Virus record (IMG/VR): IMGVR_UViG_3300025379_000012
Coordinates: 1 to 59,428 of that record
DNA length: 59,428 bases
From: a virus
Direction: 5' to 3' (one strand)
A program made the translations under genes and the position numbers. Below the pieces are notes generated by a model that was not told the DNA's origin, searched no databases, and worked only from the letters and a program-made list of their open reading frames with translations. This document shows positions 40,839 to 49,197 of this stretch, piece by piece. Numbering within the stretch: the stretch's first letter is position 1; each line of letters starts with the position of its first letter.

Positions 40839-41384
40839 ATGGAATCACGTCTTAAAAAATCTTTGAAGGCTGGCGCACGCGAAGACCGTTCTAACGGGGA
40901 AGCAAGTCACCAGGCTCCAGAAGACAAGTTCATTTCTGCGCAGGAACGTCGAAAGATGTGGAGCGAGGAGTGGACGCAATCAGCACTGCCAAAACTGCCC
41001 AATATGGATGGGTGGCACCTTTGCTGGCTTTCGACAACCAACACTTACGATTCAATCGATAAGCGGATTCGCCTAGGATACGTTCCAGTTAAGTCTGAAG
41101 AGTTACCAGGTTATGAAGATTATCGGGTTAAGTCAGGTGAGCATGTTGGGTATATTTCGTGCAACGAGATGTTATTGTTCAAGTTGCCCATGGATATTTA
41201 CCAAGAGGTTATGACGCATATGCACCATGACAAACCTCGTGAAGAAGCGGACAAAATCCGTGTTCAATTGGAAAGTCTCCAGGGTCAAAGAGATAGTAAT
41301 GGTCGTTCGCTTGTAAATGTCGAGGGCGAGGGTATTGGTAGTATTGATCAACAACCAAGCAAATTGCCCGTATTTTCGGGTTAA
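40839..41384 (+). CDS. Conserved head-region protein
   Basis: A 181-residue protein. The central segment GWHLCWLSTTNTYDSIDKRI, then RLGYVPVKSEELPGYE and HVGYISCNEMLLFKLP, belongs to a family I recognise from the capsid operons of SU10-like phages. The N-terminus is basic and the C-terminus disordered. A capsid assembly or decoration role is inferred from place. Confidence 0.6.
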   Translation: MESRLKKSLKAGAREDRSNGEASHQAPEDKFISAQERRKMWSEEWTQSALPKLPNMDGWHLCWLSTTNTYDSIDKRIRLGYVPVKSEELPGYEDYRVKSGEHVGYISCNEMLLFKLPMDIYQEVMTHMHHDKPREEADKIRVQLESLQGQRDSNGRSLVNVEGEGIGSIDQQPSKLPVFSG

Positions 41385-41397
41385 CTAAGGAGAAATC

Positions 41398-42030
41398 ATG
41401 AGTTCAACCTCTGCTCCGTTCGGCTTGCGTCCTGCGTTCCACCCCTCTGGTCTGGATCGCGCACAAGCGCTCGCTAACGGAATCACTTCTGGATTGGCTG
41501 TCAATATATTGAAAGGCCAACCTGTATGTTACGCAACATCTGACACAGTAGGATCTACTGGTGCCGCTAACGGTACTATTATTCCTGCGGCAACCCCTGG
41601 CAACAGTGCGGCAACAGCGGCTTATAAAGTAGCTGGTGCATTCTCTGGTGTTGAGTGGACAGATACAACTGGACGTCGTCGTGTATCCAACTACTGGCCT
41701 TCTGGAACATCGTTCCAAACTGGTTCATGCGTTGCTTACTTCTACAACGATCCAATCATCGTCTATGAAATCCAGGCTGATGGATCTATGGCGCAAACCA
41801 CAATCGGTGGCGAGTACAACTTCAGTAACATTACCTCTGGTTCAACAACCACTGGTTTGTCACAGTGCACATTGGCTTCTGCATCCGCTCAATCGAACGG
41901 TGCACAAGGTCAAATGCGCGTCGTTGATCTAGCACCATATGTGGACAACGCTTGGGGTGACTCTTACACGATCGTTCGTGTACAGTTGTCATATACACAA
42001 TTCACTGCGGCAACAACTGCTGTCGTATAA
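41398..42030 (+). CDS. Head decoration-like protein
   Basis: A 210-residue protein starting SSTSAPFGLRPAFHPSGLDR. It is beta-rich and Gly/Thr-rich with TTGRRRVSNYWPSGTSF in the middle and APYVDNAWGDSYTIVRVQLS at the end. Located immediately before the major capsid gene and ending with a good ribosome site for it. The APFGLRPA start is common in phage capsid decoration proteins. Confidence 0.65.
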   Translation: MSSTSAPFGLRPAFHPSGLDRAQALANGITSGLAVNILKGQPVCYATSDTVGSTGAANGTIIPAATPGNSAATAAYKVAGAFSGVEWTDTTGRRRVSNYWPSGTSFQTGSCVAYFYNDPIIVYEIQADGSMAQTTIGGEYNFSNITSGSTTTGLSQCTLASASAQSNGAQGQMRVVDLAPYVDNAWGDSYTIVRVQLSYTQFTAATTAVV

Positions 42031-42040
42031 GGAGTAAATT

Positions 42041-42955
42041 ATGGCCGCACCAATGCGAAGTACGGACTTTAGATCAATCGTTGAGCCAATTCTTAACGAG
42101 TGTTTCGATGGAGTCTATGACCAACGTGCCGACGAGTGGAGCCGTGTGTTCCGCGAAGAAGACGGTATTCCACGTAATTATCACGAAGAGCCAGTCCTTT
42201 ATGGATTTGGAGCCGCACCACAATTGCCTGACGGTACACCAGTAACGTATCAGCAAGGTGGCGTACTCTTCCTCAAGCGCTATGTGTACAAAGTGTATGG
42301 CCTCGCCTTCGCTTTGACCAAAGTGCTCGTAGAAGACGGCGATCACATCCGTATCGGTCAAGTTTATGCACGTCACTTGGCACAATCTTTAGTTGAGACT
42401 AAAGAACTGTTGTCAGCTAACGTTCTAAACACAGCGTTCAACTCCTCTTATCCAGGTGGTGACGGTGTATCTTTGATCAATACTGCTCACCCAATCGTGA
42501 ACGGTACATTCTCTAACCAGTTGTCTACAGCCGCAGTGTTGTCACAGACTTCTTTAGAGCAAATGTTGATCCAGATCCGCCAAGCTGTTGACAACAACGG
42601 TAAGCGTATCCGTTTGGTACCACGTCAATTAGTCGTGGCTCCAGGCAACATTTTCCAAGCTGAAGTATTGTTGAAATCTGTACTACGTACAGGTAACGCC
42701 AACAACGACATCAACCCAATCAAGTCTATTGGCTTGCTTGACGAAGGTGCCGCAGTTCTGTCACGTTTGACTTCATCTACCGCATGGTGGGTACAGACAG
42801 ACGCTCCAGAAGGCTTCAAGCTCTTAATGCGTCGTCATCTTGAGAAAACCATGGAAGGTGATTTCGAGACTGACTCTATGCGTTATAAGGCTACTGAGCG
42901 TTACGACGTTGGTTATACTGACCCACGTTGTGCTTACGGTACACCTGGCGTGTAA
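42041..42955 (+). CDS. Major capsid protein (HK97-fold type)
   Basis: A 304-residue protein. DFRSIVEPILNECFDGVYDQ at the N-terminus, VYGLAFALTKVLVEDGDHI (E-loop to spine region), SLINTAHPIVNGTFSNQL and RLVPRQLVVAPGNIFQAEVL (the P-domain strand before the A-domain), with WWVQTDAPEGFKLLMRRHLE at the C-terminus. This pattern fits phage major capsid proteins of the HK97 fold (Mu-F-like subset). It follows the scaffold and decoration genes, and a strong terminator follows it. Confidence 0.82.
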   Translation: MAAPMRSTDFRSIVEPILNECFDGVYDQRADEWSRVFREEDGIPRNYHEEPVLYGFGAAPQLPDGTPVTYQQGGVLFLKRYVYKVYGLAFALTKVLVEDGDHIRIGQVYARHLAQSLVETKELLSANVLNTAFNSSYPGGDGVSLINTAHPIVNGTFSNQLSTAAVLSQTSLEQMLIQIRQAVDNNGKRIRLVPRQLVVAPGNIFQAEVLLKSVLRTGNANNDINPIKSIGLLDEGAAVLSRLTSSTAWWVQTDAPEGFKLLMRRHLEKTMEGDFETDSMRYKATERYDVGYTDPRCAYGTPGV

Positions 42956-42961
42956 TCGAAC

Positions 42962-42993
42962 AGGGGGTTGGAGAAATCCTTCCCCCTTTTTTT
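42962..42993 (+). terminator. Rho-independent terminator after the capsid gene
   Basis: AGGGGG (42962-42967) pairs with CCCCCT (42982-42987), plus inner GGA/TCC, followed by a run of seven T (42987-42993). Confidence 0.88.
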
Positions 42994-43025
42994 CTAAATG
43001 ATCAAGCTTTTCAAGGAGAAGATCA

Positions 43026-44270
43026 ATGCCTCAATTTCAAGATGATATTTTCGTAGGTGGTATTCAAGGCCAAACCTACATGGGTACTGGTGCTTATGCA
43101 TCAAACGCGGTTTTCTCAGGAACAATCGCATCAACAACATTAACAGTTACTGCTTTACTGTCTGGCGACGCACTCGTTGTAGGCCAGTACATTACAGGTT
43201 CAGGCGTAACAGCTAATTCCTACATTTCAGCATCCACAGGCCAAAACAGCCTCGGACAGAATACATATACATTGTCACAGTCATCAACAGTTAGTTCTGC
43301 TGTAACAATGTACGCCGCTGGAAATGCTTTGTTAGGCGATCCAAGCCCAATGTCTTTAGGCGTTGGACCACTAGGTCGTGTATATGTTTGGGACACAATT
43401 CCACAGACATTACAAGCCGCAAACATTGCCGCGTCACAAACCCCTGCCGCCGCTGGTAACTTAACACTTACAGCGGGAACATCCGCAACTTCAGTTGTAC
43501 GTTCTAACGGCGTTACAGCGATTCAAGTTGACGTTCCACGTGCATTGACAATCACAACTGGTACAGCGGCCGCTTCTACATTAGCAGGCGTTGCGATTAC
43601 TGGTACAGGTGGTCAAATTTCTTACACATCACAAGCTGGTCTAGTTTCAGGTCAATACCTAACTATCTCTGGTACTTTGGGTGGAACAGGTTCTATCACT
43701 GGTTACAGCAACCCAACAACATACGTGTTGACTGCTGTTACAGCGACTACAGCTACATTGACAACTACAGCCGGTGCGGCAGTTGTTACTACAGCCGGTA
43801 CGCCAACAGGATTGACCTACACACTAGGCGTTGCACCAGTTACAGCAACAATCAGCGGTTACGATTACTACGGTCAAGCAATGACACAAGCAATCACAAC
43901 TAGCTCATCTGTTTCTACTGCTGTTACAACAACCAAGGCTTTCTATCAGATCACTCAAGTGGCTGTAAGCGGTGCTACTGGCACAACTTTGACAGTTGGT
44001 ACATCTGATACGCTAGGTTTACCAGTGCGTGTAATCGACGCAGGATACGTAATCAGCGTTGGATGGAACAACACTTTAGCTCGCGATACTGGTACATTAA
44101 CTGTAGCGGCAACAGCAACAGCAACAAGTACAACTGGCGACGTCCGCGGTACTTATGCTGTAGGAACATCAAACGGATCTAAACGTCTGGTTATGTCCAT
44201 AGCGATGCCTGCGATTGCAGTTGGTCCTAACGCTACTCGCGTTGGTGCTCTTGGTGTTACTCAAGCCTAA
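43026..44270 (+). CDS. Virion protein with inserted beta modules
   Basis: A 414-residue protein. The base sequence (QDDIFVGGIQGQTYMGTGAY; SPMSLGVGPLGRVYVWDTIP; LPVRVIDAGYVISVGWNNTL) resembles phage head or neck decoration proteins. Two modules interrupt it: FSGTIASTTLTVTALLSG (about 29-95) and VAITGTGGQISYTSQAGLVS (about 188-265). Related modules occur at 6777 and 8210. It is highly Thr/Ala/Gly-rich and lies directly after the capsid terminator. Confidence 0.6.
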   Translation: MPQFQDDIFVGGIQGQTYMGTGAYASNAVFSGTIASTTLTVTALLSGDALVVGQYITGSGVTANSYISASTGQNSLGQNTYTLSQSSTVSSAVTMYAAGNALLGDPSPMSLGVGPLGRVYVWDTIPQTLQAANIAASQTPAAAGNLTLTAGTSATSVVRSNGVTAIQVDVPRALTITTGTAAASTLAGVAITGTGGQISYTSQAGLVSGQYLTISGTLGGTGSITGYSNPTTYVLTAVTATTATLTTTAGAAVVTTAGTPTGLTYTLGVAPVTATISGYDYYGQAMTQAITTSSSVSTAVTTTKAFYQITQVAVSGATGTTLTVGTSDTLGLPVRVIDAGYVISVGWNNTLARDTGTLTVAATATATSTTGDVRGTYAVGTSNGSKRLVMSIAMPAIAVGPNATRVGALGVTQA

Positions 44271-44282
44271 TAGGGGAACAAT

Positions 44283-45593
44283 ATGGGTCAATTTAAACCA
44301 ATGGTCAAAATGATGACCGATGAGCCCTCAGTTATTCTGAAGCTCAAAAAAGGTGGCAAAGTTCACTCTAAGCATGAGAAACATGAAGAGCATGGTCACA
44401 AGGCTATGCACCACATGGTTCATGAAGAGGCTGAGCACGGCCATTCACCTAAAAAGCCTTCTATGGCACATCGCCGTAAGGCTATGAACCCCAACTTGTA
44501 CAAGAAGGGTGGCAAAGTTGCGCACGAAGAGCACGAGATTCACAAGCTTGAGAAAGAGCTGAAGCATCACGAGCACGAGAAGGCATCTAAGGCACATCAT
44601 GGCCTCAAGAAAGGCGGAAAAGTTCATCAAAAAGCTACTGGTGGCTCTATTGATAACCACATGACCAAGACAACTATCAAGGGTAATGCCAAGAAGTTTA
44701 TGGAAGATTTTGTGGTTGATGGTGATCGTCATGACAAGGCTCATGGTACTAAAGGCATTAAAGAAGGCTCAATCGCTGGATTTAAGCATGGTGGACACAT
44801 GAAGCACCACAAATCAACTGGTGGAGCTATTCCTTCTGATACTCATGAAAAGAAAAACATGGGTAAAAGCAAGATGCACGGCACCATTGAGGGTAACGAG
44901 CATGACTACTTAGAGACTGAAATGCACTCTGCCAAGAAAGACAAAGCTCATGGTACAAAGGGCATTAAGGAAACTAACGCAGGTGGCTTCAAGCACGGTG
45001 GTAAAGCTCATAAGATGCACCACAAGGCAACTGGCGGTGCTATTCCTGCGGCTACTGAGAAGAAGCTCAAGGAAGGCCATATGAAGCACGGTACTGTTGA
45101 AGGCGGCGATTGGGAAGACCGTCCTGCTGATACAGCAATGCCTGGCAAGAAAAATGGTAAGACTGGCCAAGTTAATGAGTCTAATGCTGGTGGTTTCAAG
45201 CATGGAGGCCACGCCGCAAAAAAGCACTACGCCACGGGCGGTAATGTTGTAGATGACGGTAAAGCAGTAAAAATGCCCCGTCACTTCGTCAGCAAACCCG
45301 TGGCTAACAGCTTGCAATCTGGCACCTTTAAAAAGGGTGGGAAGGTACAACATCACCAAGTTGGTGGATTACAGTTTGCGCCTGGTCAAAACATGCGCGA
45401 TGTTTCACCTCAAGATGTTGCTGATGCCAAGCAAAGGATGAAAGATACTGAAAATTACGAAAGATATTCCAAACCCAATCCGGAAGAATATGCAAAGTAT
45501 GAACAGTATATGAAACCAGTTGCTGGAGCAGGAAGAGGATTTGTTAATCCTCCAATGGCCAGAAAACAAGGCGGTAGAGCCAAGAAGTGTTAA
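44283..45593 (+). CDS. Lys/His/Gly-rich repeat protein
   Basis: A 436-residue, extremely basic protein. Three imperfect repeats of about 70 residues have the order KAHGTKGIKE, then AGGFKHGG, HHKATGGAIP and KMHGTIEGN. [KH]GG units occur more than a dozen times, for example LKKGGKVHSK and YKKGGKVAHE. It is low in hydrophobics and probably disordered. The composition suits binding to DNA, or metal through His clusters; it could be packaged with DNA. No enzyme domain is seen. Confidence 0.6.
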   Translation: MGQFKPMVKMMTDEPSVILKLKKGGKVHSKHEKHEEHGHKAMHHMVHEEAEHGHSPKKPSMAHRRKAMNPNLYKKGGKVAHEEHEIHKLEKELKHHEHEKASKAHHGLKKGGKVHQKATGGSIDNHMTKTTIKGNAKKFMEDFVVDGDRHDKAHGTKGIKEGSIAGFKHGGHMKHHKSTGGAIPSDTHEKKNMGKSKMHGTIEGNEHDYLETEMHSAKKDKAHGTKGIKETNAGGFKHGGKAHKMHHKATGGAIPAATEKKLKEGHMKHGTVEGGDWEDRPADTAMPGKKNGKTGQVNESNAGGFKHGGHAAKKHYATGGNVVDDGKAVKMPRHFVSKPVANSLQSGTFKKGGKVQHHQVGGLQFAPGQNMRDVSPQDVADAKQRMKDTENYERYSKPNPEEYAKYEQYMKPVAGAGRGFVNPPMARKQGGRAKKC

Positions 45594-45599
45594 ACGGTG

Positions 45600-45613
45600 G
45601 GGGCTTCGGCCCC
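45600..45613 (+). other. UUCG-loop hairpin between virion genes
   Basis: GGGGC-TTCG-GCCCC is a very stable tetraloop hairpin, seven bases after the preceding stop codon. There is no T-run, so it is more likely an mRNA end protector or processing site than a terminator. Confidence 0.55.
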
Positions 45614-45634
45614 TACCCCATCAATAGGTGAAAT

Positions 45635-48268
45635 ATGTCACAACTATCGGTCTATACAGGTCCAACGTCGAATACCGACAATCAATTACGTCTCCAGCAA
45701 GCTCAGCGTTCAGGTGCTTATGATGCTGTAGACAAAATAAGAGTATCAACGCCTCAATCGCTCATTGATACTGACTTTGAGTATGGCCAACAGCCTACCA
45801 AGTGGGAGCAACTTGCTCTGCAAAACAACCGTCAGTCGTTGTACTACTTACCCAATTCTGCATTACCCGTATCAGCAATTACTGGTAATCAATCAAATAC
45901 CTATCAATTAGTGATTACGTTTGCATCAAACGTGACAATCGCTACAGGTACGCCGTTCTTTATTGAAGATACGATCGACCCAAATGCTCAAGGATGGGCA
46001 TATGTTGTTGCGGGTGTGTCTGCTGGAACATCAATTACTGTTCAAGTAGCTAACCCAGTCACAACAGTAAACAACTATTCCGCGGCAACTACATATTGCT
46101 ACCAGGGCTACACATTCTCTAACTGCGGTATTGCTTTAACAGGTACTACAGCATTTACATTTGTAGGCTCTACAATTACTGTTACCACATCTTTCCCACA
46201 TGGATTGTCTGCAAACTCAGCAATTTACATTACAGGAACAACTGGACCATCTACAGCAACACAAATCAATGGATCACAGACAGTAGCAACTACACCTAGT
46301 GCTACGACATTTACGTTCACTAACGTAAACGGTACACCATCAACAACGATTGCTAATACAGCAGGTCAAACTAACTTGTATGCTCGTCCTTCTGGATGGG
46401 TAGATACACATGCCTACGATGGTTCTGTTAACTTTACAGCAGGTGCATCTGTACCAAATCAACAGTTATTCCGTCAAACACGTCGTTATTTCCGTTACCA
46501 GTCTGGTAAGGGTATCCAGTTCTCAACAGGAACTATCCTTAAGCCACAAATTGCGTTTACGACACTAACTTCATCTGGAACAACAGTTACAGTTACAAGT
46601 AAAGTACCGCACAATTTAACGGTTGGTACGTATGTTCAGGTATCAGGCTTTGATCAGTCTGCGTATAACGGTATCTTTAAAATTGCTAGCGTACCTACAA
46701 CTCTGACATTTACATATACAGCGTTATCAACACCAAGTGCTACTACAGCAACATGTACTGTTCCATCAATACCGCACGTAAGTCCTTATTCATGGTACGG
46801 TTCAAGCAACAAGATTGGTTTCTTTGACAGCCAAAACGGTATTTTCTTCCAATTTGATGGCCAAACACTGTATTGCGTACTGCGTAACAGCGTAAACCAA
46901 ATTACTGGAACCGTTACAGCTACACAGAACAGTTCTTTAGTTACTGGTGCTAATACACAGTTCACAACTCAACTGGTTGTTGGAGATTACATCGTAATCC
47001 GTGGACAAACACACCGTATTACAACGATTACAAGCGATACACAGTTGTACATTACACCTGAGTACCGTGGAGTAACTATTGCAAATGCTTTGGTTTCTCG
47101 TGTTGTTGAGACAAGAGTTCCACAATCTCAGTGGTGGGATGTATGTGATGGATCAAACTCCATCTCTAACCCTTCTGGTTACTTGCTTGACCTTACCAAA
47201 GTCCAAATGTTCTACATGGACTACTCTTGGTACGGTGCAGGTGTGGCTAGATTTGGTTTCCGTGCTACAAATGGTCAAATCATTTATGTATACGGCTTCC
47301 AAAACAACAACGTACAGTACCAAGCTTACATGCGTTCAGGCAATTTGCCATCGCATTATGAGCAAAACACTGTATTGCCACTGACAACAATTACTGCAAG
47401 CGTTGGATCAACCGATACAAGTCTTAACGTACTTAGCACATCGGGCTTTAACCCAGCAGGCGGTACAGCACGTATCATCGGTAACGGCACATCTGGCGTA
47501 ATTGAGTACATCACTTACACAGGATTGACCACTACAACACTTACTGGTTTGACCCGTGGTGTAACTGGAGGCGCCGCCGCAACATCGTTTACATATTCAG
47601 CAACTGCACCAATCGCGGTTGAGTATGCATCTCCTGATACAGCGGCTCAGTTGTCACACTGGGGTTCATCTGTTGTTATGGACGGTGGATTCACTCAAGA
47701 CGTGTCATTGATTTATAACTACGGTATGACTTCAGCCGTATCTACATCTAGCGCGACTGCGGTACCTATCATGGCCATCCGTGTTGCTCCTTCTGTAGAT
47801 AACGGAACAGTTGGTACATTGGGCGTTAAGGAAATTATCAACCGTTTGCAATTGCAAATGCGCGAGATTGCTATGTTGACGACCACAAGTTACCTCGTTC
47901 AGTTTATTTTGAACGGCGTAATTGGTGGAACAAGTGGATTTACTTCTTTTGCATCGCCAACACAAAACGGTACTAATACGACTTCAATCGTTCAAGTGGC
48001 AACGAACACCAATACGGCAACCACCATTACTGGCGGTGAGTCGATTGCGGCATTCTTTACGAATACTGCGGGTCAAACCACTTTAGATTTAACAGCGGTT
48101 GCGCCGTTTGGTAACTGTATTCTTGGTGGTGGTCTGTCAAACACAGTTCCTACAAGCCAAGCCGGTACATATCCAGATGGACCAGATATTTTGTATGTAA
48201 CGGTTAGCCAGATTGGTTCAAACGGTACTGCATTTGCTCGTTTATCTTGGCAAGAAAGTCAGGCTTAA
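45635..48268 (+). CDS. Large virion structural protein
   Basis: An 877-residue protein. The frame (NTDNQLRLQQAQRSGAYDAV; YARPSGWVDTHAYDGSVNFT; RYFRYQSGKGIQFSTGTIL; WYGAGVARFGFRATNGQIIY; PSHYEQNT) is a pattern I know from large structural proteins in podovirus-like genomes. Modules of the type SSGTTVTVTSKVPHNLTVGT are inserted (about 170-245 and 310-385), as is STSGFNPAGGTARIIGNGTS (about 600). It is probably a head or tail fibre or appendage protein. Confidence 0.6.
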   Translation: MSQLSVYTGPTSNTDNQLRLQQAQRSGAYDAVDKIRVSTPQSLIDTDFEYGQQPTKWEQLALQNNRQSLYYLPNSALPVSAITGNQSNTYQLVITFASNVTIATGTPFFIEDTIDPNAQGWAYVVAGVSAGTSITVQVANPVTTVNNYSAATTYCYQGYTFSNCGIALTGTTAFTFVGSTITVTTSFPHGLSANSAIYITGTTGPSTATQINGSQTVATTPSATTFTFTNVNGTPSTTIANTAGQTNLYARPSGWVDTHAYDGSVNFTAGASVPNQQLFRQTRRYFRYQSGKGIQFSTGTILKPQIAFTTLTSSGTTVTVTSKVPHNLTVGTYVQVSGFDQSAYNGIFKIASVPTTLTFTYTALSTPSATTATCTVPSIPHVSPYSWYGSSNKIGFFDSQNGIFFQFDGQTLYCVLRNSVNQITGTVTATQNSSLVTGANTQFTTQLVVGDYIVIRGQTHRITTITSDTQLYITPEYRGVTIANALVSRVVETRVPQSQWWDVCDGSNSISNPSGYLLDLTKVQMFYMDYSWYGAGVARFGFRATNGQIIYVYGFQNNNVQYQAYMRSGNLPSHYEQNTVLPLTTITASVGSTDTSLNVLSTSGFNPAGGTARIIGNGTSGVIEYITYTGLTTTTLTGLTRGVTGGAAATSFTYSATAPIAVEYASPDTAAQLSHWGSSVVMDGGFTQDVSLIYNYGMTSAVSTSSATAVPIMAIRVAPSVDNGTVGTLGVKEIINRLQLQMREIAMLTTTSYLVQFILNGVIGGTSGFTSFASPTQNGTNTTSIVQVATNTNTATTITGGESIAAFFTNTAGQTTLDLTAVAPFGNCILGGGLSNTVPTSQAGTYPDGPDILYVTVSQIGSNGTAFARLSWQESQA

Positions 48269-48269
48269 T

Positions 48270-48788
48270 ATGCCCTTAACGAAGTCTAAATCAAAGAAAG
48301 CCTTTTCGCATAACGTGGAGGCAGAGATGCACGCAGGCAAGCCACAGCGTCAAGCAGTGGCGATTGCATATGCAGTCCAGCGTAAGGCTAAGAAGGCTAG
48401 TGGGGGTTCGATGAGCCCTCACTCCTATGACAGCGATTGGGACTACCGTCGCGCCATGGGTGAAGATATGGACTCAGACAATCCAGAGACTGAAGAGAAA
48501 GAGTCTTACAAGATCCCACGTAAAGAAGAGAAGAAGATTAACAAGCTTGAAGGCCGTATTGGCCTTGAGAAAAAGGCTTTAGCTTCTGGACGTAAGGAAG
48601 AGGCTAGTAAGCAAAGTGCTCGTATTGGGCGTAATCTAGAGTCAGAAAGAGCTAGAGCAGGCGCTAAGTACGAAGAGTCAGTTGGTAATAAACAGAAAGC
48701 ACAATCCCACCGCAAGGAATGGGAAACTACATTTAAGAAGCCCGCACCCTTCAAAAAGGGCGGAAAAGTAACTCATCCTTGCTGGTGA
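48270..48788 (+). CDS. Small basic phage protein (GG-motif)
   Basis: A 172-residue protein from ATG 48270. N-terminal NVEAEMHAGKPQRQAVAIAY, then VQRKAKK, is a conserved element of many environmental phage genomes. A charged coiled coil follows (about 75-150), then FKKGGKVTHPCW. The KASGG and KKGG motifs match those of other proteins in this block. Function unknown; probable virion or DNA-associated protein. Confidence 0.6.
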   Translation: MPLTKSKSKKAFSHNVEAEMHAGKPQRQAVAIAYAVQRKAKKASGGSMSPHSYDSDWDYRRAMGEDMDSDNPETEEKESYKIPRKEEKKINKLEGRIGLEKKALASGRKEEASKQSARIGRNLESERARAGAKYEESVGNKQKAQSHRKEWETTFKKPAPFKKGGKVTHPCW

Positions 48789-48792
48789 AATC

Positions 48793-49188
48793 ATGGCCAA
48801 ACCTGGACTTTATGCCAACATCCATAAAAAGCAAGAGCGCATAGCCCATGGCTCTGGCGAACACATGCGCAAGCCTGGTAGTAAGGGCGCGCCAACTGCT
48901 GAAGCTTTCAAAGAGTCAGCTAAAACAGCAAAGATGAAGGACGGCGGTACAAGCTTGGCGGTGGGTAGGGGTGAGAAGCTACCCGTCTCTAAAGGCGCTG
49001 GACTGACAGCTAAAGGAAGAGCCAAGTACAACAGGGAAAACGGTAGCCACTTAAAGGCACCACAACCCCAAGGCGGGGCTCGTAAAGATTCATTTTGTGC
49101 CCGTATGAGTGGAGTTGTAGAACACTCAAAGGGTGACGCTCCAAGAGCAAAGGCTTCATTAAAACGCTGGAATTGCCCAGGTTGGTAA
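48793..49188 (+). CDS. Small basic conserved phage protein
   Basis: A 131-residue protein with two conserved parts: GLYANIHKKQERIAHGSGEH (about 5-24), and GAGLTAKGRAKYNRENGSHL, then KAPQPQGGARKDSFCARMSG (about 70-108), ending in RWNCPGW. I recognise these as widespread small phage domains of unknown function. Strongly basic with MKDGG and PQGG motifs. It may be DNA-associated. Confidence 0.65.
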   Translation: MAKPGLYANIHKKQERIAHGSGEHMRKPGSKGAPTAEAFKESAKTAKMKDGGTSLAVGRGEKLPVSKGAGLTAKGRAKYNRENGSHLKAPQPQGGARKDSFCARMSGVVEHSKGDAPRAKASLKRWNCPGW

Positions 49189-49197
49189 AGGTAAAAA

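Noticed and set aside
41044-41056. Further copy of the near-palindrome (ACGATTCAATCGA)
   Set aside because: Matches only 10-11 of 13 positions; such partial matches (also near 7228) are expected by chance and were not counted.
44600-45240. Tandem DNA repeat in the Lys/His-rich gene as regulatory DNA
   Set aside because: Repeat units are in frame and imperfect, so they are best explained as protein repeats.
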